From the NCBI GenBank assembly GCA_002339265.1, contig DDKG01000135.1, forward strand, positions 29,118-56,086: a DNA stretch of 26,969 nucleotides, written 5' to 3'. Under the pieces are notes generated by a model that was not told the origin of the DNA, made no database searches, and was given only the letters and a program-made list of their open reading frames with translations. This stretch comes from Massilia sp. UBA2604 (lineage in GTDB: Bacteria; Pseudomonadota; Gammaproteobacteria; Burkholderiales; Burkholderiaceae_D). A program made the translations under genes and the position numbers. Of the stretch, positions 14,387 through 23,333 are shown in pieces (the first letter of the stretch is position 1; every line of letters starts with the position of its first letter).

Positions 14387-17300
14387 TTACAGCGAGCGCA
14401 GGAACGCCATCAGCTCGTCGCGCTGGGCCTTGTTGAGCTTCGCGAAGCGGTTGCGGGCGGCGGCTGCTTCACCGCCGTGCCACATGATCGCTTCGGTCAG
14501 GTCGCGTGCGCGGCCGTCATGCAGATAGCCGACATTGCCTTCCTTCTCCATGACCGCTTCGCTCAGGCCAAGACCCCACAAGGCCGGGGTGCGCCACATG
14601 CTGCCGCTGGCCTGGCCTTCCTGGTAGCCGTCGGCGAGTTCCGGACCCATGTCGTGCAGCAGCAGGTCGGTGTAAGGACGGATGGTCTGGTCGCGCAGCT
14701 CCGCGAACAGGTGGTTCGACCCGGTCTTCATCGATGGCGTGTGGCAGGCCACGCAGTTCATCGAGCTGAACAGCTTGGCGCCAGCAGCCACCTTGACGGT
14801 GTCGACGTCCAGTTCCTTGATCGGCGCGACGCCTTTCGGGAAACCGCTGGCCAGACTGCGCTGCGCCGGCACCGCGAGCAGCGCCAGGTAGTGTGAGATC
14901 TTGGTCAGGTCGGCTTCCGAGATGCCGCGCTGTTTCGGCGCGGTGGCGCAGCCGGCCGGGTTGTTGTCGCAGCTCAGGCTCGGGTAGACCGGCGAAGTCA
15001 CCGACATATCCTGCAGCAGCGCGCTGGCGCTCTGGTGACGCAGCGACGCCTTCGACGCCTTCCAGCCGAAGCGGCCCAGCTGGACCGCGCCGGTTTCCGG
15101 ATTGAAGACGAAGTTGGCGGTGCCCTTGACGCCATCCTGGTCTGGCGTGGTGCGCACGCGCGCCAGGATGTCGGCCTCGGGCACGGCTTCGAGCAGGCCG
15201 ACGCCGATCATCGGCTGGGCGGAGCGCAGCGACACCACGGACGGGGTTGGACCATCGAACTTGAGCTTGGGTTTGCTCAGGGTGACGATGGTGCCGTCGG
15301 CCAGCGCGACCGTTTTGGTGTCGAAGCCGTTGACCCGCACACCGGTGCCCCAGTTCTGCGGGGTGCCGGCGCCCGACAGGGCGTTCATCTGCACCGTCGC
15401 GCCATAGACCGGATGCGGCAGCTGCGCGCCGTCGGCGCCGATGGTGGCAACCCGCACGCCCATCGTGTCCAGGCGACGTTTGTCGATCGGCGCAGGGCTG
15501 CGGCCGTTGTTCGCATGGCAGGCCACACAGGTGGACTGGCCGAAGGACTGGCCCTGCAAGCCGACCGCCGGCAGGTACTTCTCGTTGTCCGGCTCGTTGT
15601 GTTCGCCTGTGCTGAAGTTGGTATGCAGCAGGCGGCGGCCTTCGACGAAGCGCTGCATGTTCTGCATGCCGACGTTGTTGAATGGCTGCTGGAACATGAA
15701 CTTGCCGTTGTCGCTGTAGTTGTACGAGACCGAGCCGATGCCGCCGGACAGGGTCTCGAACGGCAGCGGCGCGTTCATCAGGCGGGGCTGCACGCCATAC
15801 CACGGCCGCAGGCCTTCGCCGACCACATACGTCCACTCGGTCGAGTAGTAGCGGATGTTGCCGGTGTCGCCGAGCGCGGTCAGCGCAGCCTGGGTGGTGA
15901 AGTACGACGGCGAGACCTCGACCACGTCGCCGGCCACCAGCCGCCGGGCGGGAACATGGACGCCGTTCGGGAAGCCATCCGAATTCAGTGCCGTGTGGCC
16001 CGGGTAGTCCCACAGCTGCAGCGTGCAGTCGCCATTGGCCAGGTTCGGGTTGTACAAGGTGTTGTTGCGCGGATAAGGCGTGGTCGGGCAGACCCGCGTC
16101 TTGTCGTTGACCGGCTGGCCCGGCGCCATCCAGCCATACCCCGTGGCGTTCTTGTTGTCGAACTGACGGAAGAACGCCACGCCGCCGATCAGGAACGGCA
16201 CCGTGGTGTACTGGTTCACGGTCAGCACCGGCTTGGTGTTGTTGGGCACGCGGCTACGGTCGATGATCTCGACGCCCCAGGTGCGGTTCTTGTAGTACAG
16301 CGGCACGAAGGTCAGGTGATTGCCCGGTCCCTTGTCGAACGCCATGCCGGTGGCGGGATTGACCGTCTCGTTGGGGTACTCCGAGCCGATCTCGTTCCAT
16401 TCCTCGCCGCGCTCGCGGCCGTGCCGCGCCTTGCCGCGCGCGCCGAAGCGCGTCACCAGGGTGCCGTCGGCGAGGGTGAACTGCAGCGATTCGAGCGCTT
16501 CGTTCGAACCCGGCAGCGGCGTCCAGCCATTGCCGTTGGCCGGGAAGGCGACTGCCGAGGTGGGCGCCTCGGGCACGGTATTGTCGCTGCCGGGCGTCTT
16601 GAATTCGACTTCCCACAGCGAGTAGCCGTAGTCGGTGGCGCGCTGGTAGCCTTGCAGGCGCACGTGCTTGGCGACCGTGTTCAGGTTGAAGAATTCCTCT
16701 ACCTTGCCCTTGCCGTCGTTTACGGCGCGCAGCTCGGTCCAGGTATGGCCGTCGTTCGAGGTCGACAGCGTGTATTCCTTGGCGTAGGAATTTTCCCAGT
16801 TCAGCTTCATGTAGCCGATCGGGGTCGGCCCGGCGAAGTCGAACTGGATCCAGCCGTTGTCGTCCTTTGGCTTGCTGGCCCAGCGGGTGTTGAGCTTGCC
16901 GTCGATCGCCATGCTAGCCGACAGGCCGCCGTTTTCCGTCTCCGACGAATCCGCCCTGGTCGGCTTGACGACGATGCCAGGCTTGCTCAAGTCGATCGGG
17001 ATGTTCGGGTCGGGCGTGGTCGGCGGCGTGCCCGGCTCGGCCGGGGTGCCGGTGAAGGCCTGGATCTCGAGGATCGAATAACCATAGTCCCCGGCGCGCC
17101 GGATACCCTTCATGCGCAGGAACTTGCCCTGGCCGTTCAAGCCGGTCAGGTCTTCGACGCCGCCCTGGCTGCCGGTGACGGTCTTGATCGTGGTCCAGGT
17201 GTCCTCATCGTCGGAAACCTGCAGCTCGTACTCGCGGGCATGCGCGTTTTCCCAGTCGATGCGCACCCGCGTGATCACCGCGCTTTCGGCAAATTCGAGG

Positions 17301-17611
17301 GTCAAGTGCTGGTCGTGGGTGAATTCGCTGCCCCAGCGCGTGTTGCGGTCGCCGTCGATGGCGTATTTGGCGTCGAGATCGGCGCGCTCGCGTGATGTCG
17401 CGGTCGCCTTGATCGGGGTAAGCGGGGCTTCGGGCTGCTCGGCCATGGCGGAAAAGGCGCGGGACAGGCTCTTGCTGACGCTCTGCATGGACGACAGGGG
17501 TGAGTCCCCATCGCCGCTCCCGCCGCAGCCGGCCAGCAACATCATGAGTGCGAGCGGCAGGCCGGGCATGCGGTTGCGGCCTGGGGACTGCCCGCGAGGC
17601 AGTAAATTCAT
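14387..17611 (-). CDS. Lipoprotein with two F5/8 type C (discoidin) domains and a di-heme oxidoreductase (DHOR, DUF1111) domain
   Basis: The 1074-residue product starts with a lipoprotein signal (lipobox LLAGC, Cys about residue 28), so it is likely outer-membrane or surface anchored. Two similar discoidin-like modules follow (about 65-190 and 215-345), each with the pattern DGDRNTRWGSEF or DGKLNTRWASK and a YGYSILEI/YGYSLWEV ending. From about residue 380 comes a DHOR-type domain with two c-type heme motifs, CVACHANNG (695-699) and CVACHTPSM (953-957), related in layout to di-heme cytochrome c peroxidases. The ATG at 17611 has AAGGAG upstream. Discoidin domains usually bind carbohydrate or lipid surfaces, suggesting a redox enzyme targeted to a polymer. 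The substrate is unknown. It forms a single-gene unit with its own terminator. Confidence 0.85.
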   Translation of the reverse strand: MNLLPRGQSPGRNRMPGLPLALMMLLAGCGGSGDGDSPLSSMQSVSKSLSRAFSAMAEQPEAPLTPIKATATSRERADLDAKYAIDGDRNTRWGSEFTHDQHLTLEFAESAVITRVRIDWENAHAREYELQVSDDEDTWTTIKTVTGSQGGVEDLTGLNGQGKFLRMKGIRRAGDYGYSILEIQAFTGTPAEPGTPPTTPDPNIPIDLSKPGIVVKPTRADSSETENGGLSASMAIDGKLNTRWASKPKDDNGWIQFDFAGPTPIGYMKLNWENSYAKEYTLSTSNDGHTWTELRAVNDGKGKVEEFFNLNTVAKHVRLQGYQRATDYGYSLWEVEFKTPGSDNTVPEAPTSAVAFPANGNGWTPLPGSNEALESLQFTLADGTLVTRFGARGKARHGRERGEEWNEIGSEYPNETVNPATGMAFDKGPGNHLTFVPLYYKNRTWGVEIIDRSRVPNNTKPVLTVNQYTTVPFLIGGVAFFRQFDNKNATGYGWMAPGQPVNDKTRVCPTTPYPRNNTLYNPNLANGDCTLQLWDYPGHTALNSDGFPNGVHVPARRLVAGDVVEVSPSYFTTQAALTALGDTGNIRYYSTEWTYVVGEGLRPWYGVQPRLMNAPLPFETLSGGIGSVSYNYSDNGKFMFQQPFNNVGMQNMQRFVEGRRLLHTNFSTGEHNEPDNEKYLPAVGLQGQSFGQSTCVACHANNGRSPAPIDKRRLDTMGVRVATIGADGAQLPHPVYGATVQMNALSGAGTPQNWGTGVRVNGFDTKTVALADGTIVTLSKPKLKFDGPTPSVVSLRSAQPMIGVGLLEAVPEADILARVRTTPDQDGVKGTANFVFNPETGAVQLGRFGWKASKASLRHQSASALLQDMSVTSPVYPSLSCDNNPAGCATAPKQRGISEADLTKISHYLALLAVPAQRSLASGFPKGVAPIKELDVDTVKVAAGAKLFSSMNCVACHTPSMKTGSNHLFAELRDQTIRPYTDLLLHDMGPELADGYQEGQASGSMWRTPALWGLGLSEAVMEKEGNVGYLHDGRARDLTEAIMWHGGEAAAARNRFAKLNKAQRDELMAFLRSL

Positions 17612-17767
17612 TTGGTACTCCTTGGTTATTCATTATCGATTGGAGAATCCCGCGCCAGCGGCAACCGCCGTCCGCACTACGCGGGTCTGCTTTTTCCGCA
17701 CGCCTTGCTGGCCGTGATCCTGATACCTCCCCCCTTTAACCAAGGGTGAATTGCTCTGAGGCAACTT

Positions 17768-17800
17768 TTAACGTTAAGATATCCTCCACGTCAATACGTG
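17768..17800. repeat. Palindromes in the divergent DHOR / DUF2946 spacer
   Basis: The 284-nt spacer between the minus-strand DHOR gene and the plus-strand DUF2946 gene holds a perfect 10-bp palindrome, TTAACGTTAA (17768-17777), and a small hairpin, CACGT-caat-ACGTG (17787-17800). They could be regulator sites for either direction. No convincing promoter pair was fixed. An in-frame open stretch before 17896 shows no recognisable protein. Confidence 0.3.
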
Positions 17801-17895
17801 TCAAGGGCATGCGTCATGATCTACACGATGGAAGAGTGTTTGGATGCAGCTTTGACGTTGACGGGAGTGGAAGTCATCACCAATAATCGAAGGTC

Positions 17896-18252
17896 ATGCA
17901 CATCTTGCGCACATCGTCGATGCTGGTCCGTCTGGTCCTGGCCTGGTTCGTCCTTACCCTGGGCGCCGCCAGCGCCGCACCCATGGTGCAGCCGGTCGCC
18001 ATGGCGCTGGTCTGTTCCGAGGGCGGCGCCAAGGTCGTCCTGGTCGACCTCGATGGCGCCGCCGTGCATGCCAAGGGGCACACTCTCGATTGCCCGCTGT
18101 GCCTGCCCGCCGCCGTGCCGCCGCTGCTGGCGGCCCCGTGCGTCCCGCCGCCGCAGCCGACGGCAGCGGCGCTGCAGCTGCCCGCCGTCTTCCACGTGGC
18201 CGTCACAGCCGGCGCGCCGCTACCGCCACGCGGGCCTCCCGCGCACTCCTGA
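17896..18252 (+). CDS. DUF2946-like small exported protein
   Basis: The 118-residue product has a signal peptide or single membrane segment (residues about 8-28, ending ASA/AP) and the DUF2946-type motif HTLDCPLCLP, with C66 and C69 after H62. It is Pro/Ala-rich at the C-terminus. DUF2946 genes often sit beside copper-related genes, and here SCO and PCuAC follow on the same strand, which suggests a role in copper handling outside the cytoplasm (inference). The start at 17896 is preceded by a short GAAGG. The 106-nt gap to the SCO gene leaves room for a separate promoter. Confidence 0.62.
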   Translation: MHILRTSSMLVRLVLAWFVLTLGAASAAPMVQPVAMALVCSEGGAKVVLVDLDGAAVHAKGHTLDCPLCLPAAVPPLLAAPCVPPPQPTAAALQLPAVFHVAVTAGAPLPPRGPPAHS

Positions 18253-18358
18253 CGCTTTCGAACCGGTGATAACGCCGGTGCAGTCTTTACGCGCGCAGCG
18301 CGGCGTGGCCCATGCCGGTCCGCGCCCGCATGGCGCGCGCTCAATCAGGAGTAGCAAG

Positions 18359-18988
18359 ATGAATCAACGAGTTTCAAGCAATCGGGTTTCGAGTCCAACT
18401 TCGCGGCGCGCCTTCGTGCTGTCCGGCGCCACCCTCGCGCTGGGCGCACTGGCCGGCTGCAGCGTGGGCAGTTCGGTCAGTTTCAACGGCACCGACATCA
18501 CCGGCGCCGATTTCGGCCGCGATTTCCGCCTCAAGGATCCGAGCGGCCAGGAGCGCACGCTGGCCGACTTCAAGGACAAGGTCGTGCTGGTGTTCTTCGG
18601 CTTCACCCAGTGCCCGGACGTGTGCCCGACCGCGCTGGCGCGCGCGGCCGAAGTCAAGACCCTGCTCGGGCCGGACGGCGACCGCCTGCAGGTGCTGTTC
18701 GTCAGCGTCGACCCGGAGCGCGACACGCCCGAGGTGCTCAATGCCTATACGGCCGCCTTCGATCCGACCTTCCTCGCCCTGTACGGCGACCCGGAACGCC
18801 TGGCCGAGACCGCGAAGGAATTCAAGGTGATCTACCAGAAAGTACCGACCGGCGATTCCTACACCATCGACCATACCTCGGTCACCTATGCCTACGGCAC
18901 CAACGGCAAGCTGCGCCTGAAACTGTCGCACAGCCAGTCGGCGATCGAGTACGCTGCCGACGTGCGCAAGCTGCTGCATGCCGCGTAA
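18359..18988 (+). CDS. SCO1/SenC family copper chaperone (thioredoxin fold)
   Basis: SCO proteins deliver copper to, or reduce cysteines of, the CuA site of cytochrome oxidase. The 209 residues show a membrane or lipoprotein N-terminus (RR at 16-17, LAGC lipobox with C34), the copper motif CPDVC (C85, C89) in FFGFTQCPDVCPTALA, and the distal copper-ligand histidine H172 in TIDHTS. The ATG at 18359 follows CAGGAG at good spacing; the open frame upstream to 17798 is not coding. It is followed 43 nt later by a PCuAC gene, the usual partner in CuA assembly. Confidence 0.93.
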   Translation: MNQRVSSNRVSSPTSRRAFVLSGATLALGALAGCSVGSSVSFNGTDITGADFGRDFRLKDPSGQERTLADFKDKVVLVFFGFTQCPDVCPTALARAAEVKTLLGPDGDRLQVLFVSVDPERDTPEVLNAYTAAFDPTFLALYGDPERLAETAKEFKVIYQKVPTGDSYTIDHTSVTYAYGTNGKLRLKLSHSQSAIEYAADVRKLLHAA

Positions 18989-19031
18989 CTTGCCCCTATT
19001 GTCCCTATCCAGATCAATCAAGGAGAACACC

Positions 19032-19502
19032 ATGAACCACTTCATCCGCACCGCCGCCGTCGCCATGCTGGCCGCCGTAGCAAGTTCCGCTTATGCCCAG
19101 GCCAATGTCTCGGTCAAGGACGCCTGGGTGCGCGCCACCGTGCCGCAACAGAAGGCGACCGGCGCCTTCATGCAGCTGCAGGCGGCCAAGGACAGCAAAT
19201 TCGTCTCGGCCAGCTCGCCGCTGACCCCGACGGTCGAAGTGCACGAGATGGCGATGCAGGGCGACGTCATGCGCATGCGTCAGGTGCAGTCGATCGACCT
19301 GCCCGCCGGCAAAGCGGTGGAGCTCAAGCCGGGCGGCTACCACATCATGATGATGAACCTGAAGGCCCAGGTGAAGGAAGGCGATACCGTGCCGTTCACC
19401 CTGGTATTCGAGGGCAAGGACGGCAAACGCGAGACGGTCGAGATCAAGGCGCCCGTGAAAGCCCTGAACAGCACTGCCAAGCCGGCCCACGCTGGCCACT
19501 AA
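19032..19502 (+). CDS. Periplasmic copper chaperone PCuAC (DUF461)
   Basis: This periplasmic Cu(I) carrier cooperates with SCO to load CuA of cytochrome c oxidase. The 156 residues start with a signal peptide (to about SSAYA/QA, residue 22). The complete H-X10-M-X21-H-X-M copper motif is present: H71, M82, H104, M106. The tail AHAGH may give an extra metal site. The ATG at 19032 follows AAGGAG; an upstream in-frame ATG at 18978 lies inside the SCO gene and lacks the signal-peptide N-terminus. Confidence 0.93.
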   Translation: MNHFIRTAAVAMLAAVASSAYAQANVSVKDAWVRATVPQQKATGAFMQLQAAKDSKFVSASSPLTPTVEVHEMAMQGDVMRMRQVQSIDLPAGKAVELKPGGYHIMMMNLKAQVKEGDTVPFTLVFEGKDGKRETVEIKAPVKALNSTAKPAHAGH

Positions 19503-19541
19503 GTTTTCACTGGACGGCAGCGCGATAGTTGACGTGAAAAC
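19503..19541. repeat. Inverted repeat directly after the PCuAC stop codon
   Basis: GTTTTCAC (19503-19510) and GTGAAAAC (19534-19541) are a perfect 8-bp inverted repeat with a 23-nt spacer beginning at the base after the stop codon. It could be a weak terminator or an operator for the membrane-protein gene starting at 19665. The loop is long for a terminator and no T-run follows. Confidence 0.35.
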
Positions 19542-19664
19542 AACAACCACAGGTAGGAGTTTTCTGTAAACCAATCGTGCGCATGGTGCCGCTTCGTACA
19601 ATCGCCTGATTGCCAACCGGCCTCCTGACAGGGAGAGCCGCGGCCTCATGCGATTGGAGTGGAT

Positions 19665-20345
19665 ATGCGAGGAAGTCCTTCATGGTTGCCGGGCGGACGC
19701 GGCGAATGGGCGCTGCTGGCGGCGCTGGCCGCCTGCTATCCGGCCAGCCTGGTGCTGCCCCCGGCCTGGGCGCGCGAGGGCGGTCCGCTCGAAAACCTGC
19801 AGGTGCTGGTGCTGGGCGCCGGTTCCGTGCTGGCGCTGCTGGTGTATCTGCGCACCCGGCCGGCGCGCGTCGCCATGCTGGCGCTGTGGGTCGCGCCGGT
19901 CTGGCTGCTGCTGGCAGGGCGTGAGCTCAGCTGGGGCAGGGCGTGGCTGCCTCACACCGCCGACGACACCGTGACGGCGATGGCGCTGTGGTTGCAGCCG
20001 CTGGCCCGGCCCGGCGCCGCCGTGCTGCTGGTCTGGCTGCTGCTCAGCGCCGTGTATTATCGGATCGATGGGCCGGTGCGGGCCGCGTTTGCGCGGCGCG
20101 TACCCTGGATGGTGCTGGTGGTCCTGCTGGCGGCGGCCATGGGCTCGACCTGCGCCGAGGGCCATATGTCCTGTCATCTCGACCAGGTCCTGCCCAGGGC
20201 CCAGACGTTCGAGGAATTATGCGAGCTGCTCGCCTATGTCGCGCTGTGCATGGTCCAGCATGTGGTTTTCATGCATCAGATGCCTGCCAAGCCCGTGCCT
20301 GGCGGCGTACATGTTTCCGCGGTGACGCCCGAGAAAGTCGGTTGA
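19665..20345 (+). CDS. Integral membrane protein of unknown function
   Basis: I do not recognise this gene. The 226-residue product has about six hydrophobic segments and the motif LLLAGRELSWGRAWLP between the third and fourth. This resembles the EExSWGQR-type motif seen in several uncharacterised membrane proteins. Cysteines at GSTCAEGHMSCHLDQ and ELCELLAYVALCMVQH near the C-terminus, with histidines close by, could bind metal. ATG 19665 is chosen over GTG 19659 because TGGAG (19655-19659) is 5 nt before it. Its place between PCuAC and cyoE hints at cytochrome oxidase assembly, by context only. Confidence 0.75.
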   Translation: MRGSPSWLPGGRGEWALLAALAACYPASLVLPPAWAREGGPLENLQVLVLGAGSVLALLVYLRTRPARVAMLALWVAPVWLLLAGRELSWGRAWLPHTADDTVTAMALWLQPLARPGAAVLLVWLLLSAVYYRIDGPVRAAFARRVPWMVLVVLLAAAMGSTCAEGHMSCHLDQVLPRAQTFEELCELLAYVALCMVQHVVFMHQMPAKPVPGGVHVSAVTPEKVG

Positions 20346-20470
20346 CTAGTCCAGAATCCATAGCATGAACGGCAACTGGGACATTTTGCCCGTTTGTCTG
20401 CACCGCGATTTCCTCTAGGATGTCGGGTTTTGGGTAAGGGCCGCCATTGTCGCACCGCGGTCGAGCGATC

Positions 20471-21400
20471 ATGTCGAACGTTAAAGTTGTAGATTTAGAA
20501 ACGGTGGAGCAGGGCGACGGCAGCGCTGCCGGCCTGGCCCAATACTGCGCGCAGTACTGGGCACTGACCAAGCCGCGCGTCACCATGCTGACCGTGTTCT
20601 GCGCCGTCATCGGCAGCCTGCTGGCCAGCGAGGGCTTCCCCGGCTGGGGCGTGCTGCTGTACAGCGCCGCCGGCATCTGGCTGCTGGCCGGCGCCGCCTT
20701 CGCAGTCAATTGCCTGCTCGAAGCGCGGATTGACGCCCGCATGGCGCGCACCGCCCGCCGCGCGACCGCCAGCGGCAGCCTGAGCCCGCTGCAAACCGTC
20801 GTGTTCTCGCTGGCGCTCGGCGGCGCCGGCGCGGCGCTGCTGTATACCCGGGTCAATCCGCTGACGATGTGGCTGACCCTGGCGACCTTCGTCGGCTACG
20901 CCTTCATCTATACGCTGCTGCTCAAGCCGAACACCCCGCAGAACATCGTGATCGGCGGCTTCGCCGGCGCCATGCCGCCGGCGCTGGGCTGGGCCGCGGT
21001 CGCCAATGCGGTGCCGATGGAAGCCTGGCTGCTGGTGCTCATCATCTTCTTGTGGACGCCGCCGCACTTCTGGGCGCTGGCCATGTACCGCCGCGACGAC
21101 TATGCCCGGTCCGGCCTGCCGATGCTGCCCGTGACCCACGGCATGGCGCACACCGGCCTGCAGGTCTGGCGCTACAGCCTGGCGCTGGCGGCCGGCACCG
21201 CGCTGCCGTGGGCGGTGGGCATGAGCGGGGTGGTGTACCTGGTGGCGGCCTGCGCGCTGAATGCCGTGTTCCTGCGCTATGGCTGGCTGGTCCACAAGCG
21301 CTACAGTGACCGGATCGCCCGCAAATCGTTCGCCTGGTCGATCGTGTACCTGGCGCTGCTGTTTGCGGCCTTGCTGCTGGACCATTACGTCGCACTGTAA
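20471..21400 (+). CDS. cyoE: Protoheme IX farnesyltransferase
   Basis: This UbiA-superfamily membrane prenyltransferase converts heme b to heme O for terminal oxidases. The 309 residues contain the tail of the first Asp-rich motif (N80, E84, D88 in [20 protein letters not shown]), [13 protein letters not shown], and [24 protein letters not shown], the family signature, across about eight or nine transmembrane helices. The ATG at 20471 gives the normal length; the frame also allows a start at 20447. No ctaA or cox structural genes are in the window. It lies downstream of SCO and PCuAC, consistent with a maturation group split from the oxidase genes. Confidence 0.95.
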   Translation: MSNVKVVDLETVEQGDGSAAGLAQYCAQYWALTKPRVTMLTVFCAVIGSLLASEGFPGWGVLLYSAAGIWLLAGAAFAVNCLLEARIDARMARTARRATASGSLSPLQTVVFSLALGGAGAALLYTRVNPLTMWLTLATFVGYAFIYTLLLKPNTPQNIVIGGFAGAMPPALGWAAVANAVPMEAWLLVLIIFLWTPPHFWALAMYRRDDYARSGLPMLPVTHGMAHTGLQVWRYSLALAAGTALPWAVGMSGVVYLVAACALNAVFLRYGWLVHKRYSDRIARKSFAWSIVYLALLFAALLLDHYVAL

Positions 21401-21477
21401 AATGCCGTAACGGGAATTGTCAATTTGAGTACGCTGGCGCACGGTGAGGTAGAACGTTAATATCTTAAGCTGTTTGC

Positions 21478-23061
21478 ATGACAGCGAGAGACCACACCCA
21501 CCCCACCATGCGGGTGCGCGGCAATCCAGCGCATCTACCGACTCATCTGCCGGACCAGAAGCCGCCGGCAAGCCTGCTCACCGCGTCCGACGTGCGCGAC
21601 AGCGCCGACCTGGCCCGCCTGCTCGAGCAGCTCGGCTGTGGCGACGACCTGATCGTCGTCTCGAACCGGGCGCCCTGCATTCATTCCCATACGCCCGACG
21701 GCATCAAGGCCCAACGGCCCGCCGGCGGCCTGGTCACGGCGCTGGAAGCCGTGCTGGCTGCGGAGGGCGGCTGCTGGATCGCCCACGGCAGCGGCGACGC
21801 CGACCGCGCCACCTGCGACGAGCACGACCATGTGCGCAAGGAGCACCTGGACGCGCCTTACCGGCTACGCCGCCTGTGGCTCGACCAGGACGAAGTGGCC
21901 GGCTATTACGAGGGCCTGTCCAACGAGGGGCTGTGGCCGCTGTGCCACCGCACCGACGTCGAACCGACTTTCCGCGCCGCCGACTGGGATCACTACGTGC
22001 GGGTCAACCGCCGCTTCGCCGAGGCCGTGGTGGCAGAAGCCGCGACCGCGCGTCCGGTCGTGCTGGTCCAGGACTATCACCTGGCGCTGGTGCCGCAGAT
22101 GGTGCGTGAACACCTGCCCGAGGCGGTCATCGTGCTGTTCTGGCACATTCCGTTCCCGGCGCCGCAGCGGCTGGCGCGCCTGCCATGGCGCGACCAGGTG
22201 ATGGCGGGCCTGCTGGCCAGCACCGTGGTCGGCCTGCAGACCCCGGCCGATGCAGCCAACTTCAAGCAGGCGCGCAGCGCGGCGCCGAACGGCGGCGCCT
22301 ACGTCGACGCCTATCCGATCTCGATCCGCTGGCCCGCCCGCCAGGAGCTGCCCGCGCCCGGTCTGGGCGACGACGTCCGGCGCCGCTTCGGCATCGCGCC
22401 CGGCGTGCGCCTGCTGGTCGGCATCGACCGCATGGACTACACCAAGGGCATCCCGGAGCGCCTGCAGGCTTTCGAACTGCTGCTGGAGCAGCGCCCGGAA
22501 CTGCTTGGCCAGGTCACCTTGCTGCAGATCGGCGCGCCTTGCCGCGGCGCGCTGCCGACCTACCAGGAAATCGCGCGCCAGGTGAAGGCGCTCACGGCCC
22601 GCATCAATGAACGCTTCGGCAACGGTTCCTGGCAGCCGGTCGTGCTGCACGCCGCCAGCGCCAACGCGGCCACCGTCACCGACTGCTACCGCGCCAGCGA
22701 CGTCTGCCTGGTGACGAGCCTGCACGACGGCATGAACCTTGTGGCCAAGGAGTTCGTGGCGGCGCGCAACGACCTGCGTGGCGCGCTGGTGCTCAGCCGC
22801 CAGGCCGGCGCCGCGGCCGAGCTGGAGCAGGCCTTGCTGGTCGAACCGCGCGACATCGCCGGCATCGCCCGCGCCATCGGCCGCGCGCTCGACATGCCGT
22901 TACAGGAACAGGCCACCCGCATGCGCGCCATGCGCGCCGTGGTGAGCCAGAGCACCGTATTCGGCTGGGCGGCCCGCCTGCTGGAGGACGGCCTGCGGAT
23001 CGCGGCCGCCCGCAGCCGGCGCCAGGTTCCTGCCCGGCTCGGCCAGCGCTACGCAGCGTAG
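21478..23061 (+). CDS. otsA: Trehalose-6-phosphate synthase
   Basis: This GT20 enzyme makes trehalose 6-phosphate from UDP-glucose and glucose 6-phosphate, for osmotic and stress protection. The 527 residues include VSNRAP (61-66), GGLVTALEAV, YYEGLSNEGLWPLCH, LVQDYHLALVP, FWHIPFPAP, GIDRMDYTKGIPER and HDGMNLVAKEF. E. coli OtsA is about 474 aa and has SNR near residue 9, so there is an N-terminal extension of about 53 residues; a downstream start such as the ATG at 21508 is possible. No strong ribosome binding site precedes 21478. No otsB phosphatase is adjacent. Confidence 0.93.
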   Translation: MTARDHTHPTMRVRGNPAHLPTHLPDQKPPASLLTASDVRDSADLARLLEQLGCGDDLIVVSNRAPCIHSHTPDGIKAQRPAGGLVTALEAVLAAEGGCWIAHGSGDADRATCDEHDHVRKEHLDAPYRLRRLWLDQDEVAGYYEGLSNEGLWPLCHRTDVEPTFRAADWDHYVRVNRRFAEAVVAEAATARPVVLVQDYHLALVPQMVREHLPEAVIVLFWHIPFPAPQRLARLPWRDQVMAGLLASTVVGLQTPADAANFKQARSAAPNGGAYVDAYPISIRWPARQELPAPGLGDDVRRRFGIAPGVRLLVGIDRMDYTKGIPERLQAFELLLEQRPELLGQVTLLQIGAPCRGALPTYQEIARQVKALTARINERFGNGSWQPVVLHAASANAATVTDCYRASDVCLVTSLHDGMNLVAKEFVAARNDLRGALVLSRQAGAAAELEQALLVEPRDIAGIARAIGRALDMPLQEQATRMRAMRAVVSQSTVFGWAARLLEDGLRIAAARSRRQVPARLGQRYAA

Positions 23062-23075
23062 TCTGGGCAGCGTCG

Positions 23076-23318
23076 TCAGGACGCCGGCACGCAGGGCTGC
23101 AGGCCGGCCGTCAGCGCGCGCAGGGTGTCGCCGAAGCCGTCGCGTGCTCTGGCGTCCACCCGGGCGCTGGCTTCGACGCTCAGGCGCGCCGCCGGCGCGT
23201 CGGCGGCGTGCGCGGCTAATTGAAAGGCGTCGAGTTGCGGTTTATGCCAGGCCAAAAGGAAGAGGTCCAGTCCGCCTCGACGGGTGCCTGTTACACTGGC
23301 GGCACACGCATTGATGGA
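23076..23318 (-). pseudogene. Possible gene remnant antisense between otsA and the DUF2721 gene
   Basis: An 80-codon frame without a stop runs on the minus strand from 23318 to TGA at 23076-23078, with coding-like G/C-rich third positions and a plausible soluble sequence (LDLFLLAWHKPQ, DGFGDTLRALTAGLQ). It has no ATG; the best start is TTG at 23255 with no ribosome binding site. I do not recognise the family. It may be the C-terminal remnant of a lost gene or a chance open frame. Confidence 0.25.
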
Positions 23319-23333
23319 TCAGCGCCACCCTCC

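Noticed and set aside
15035..17395. Long plus-strand open frame (786 codons) opposite the DHOR gene
   Set aside because: It is a shadow of the minus-strand gene, which has a lipobox, discoidin repeats and two CxxCH motifs; the antisense product has no recognisable domain.
21454..21470. AACGTTAATATCTTAAG before otsA resembling TTAACGTTAAGATATC before DUF2946 as a shared operator
   Set aside because: The match is partial and offset, and short AT-rich similarity is too weak to claim a common regulator.
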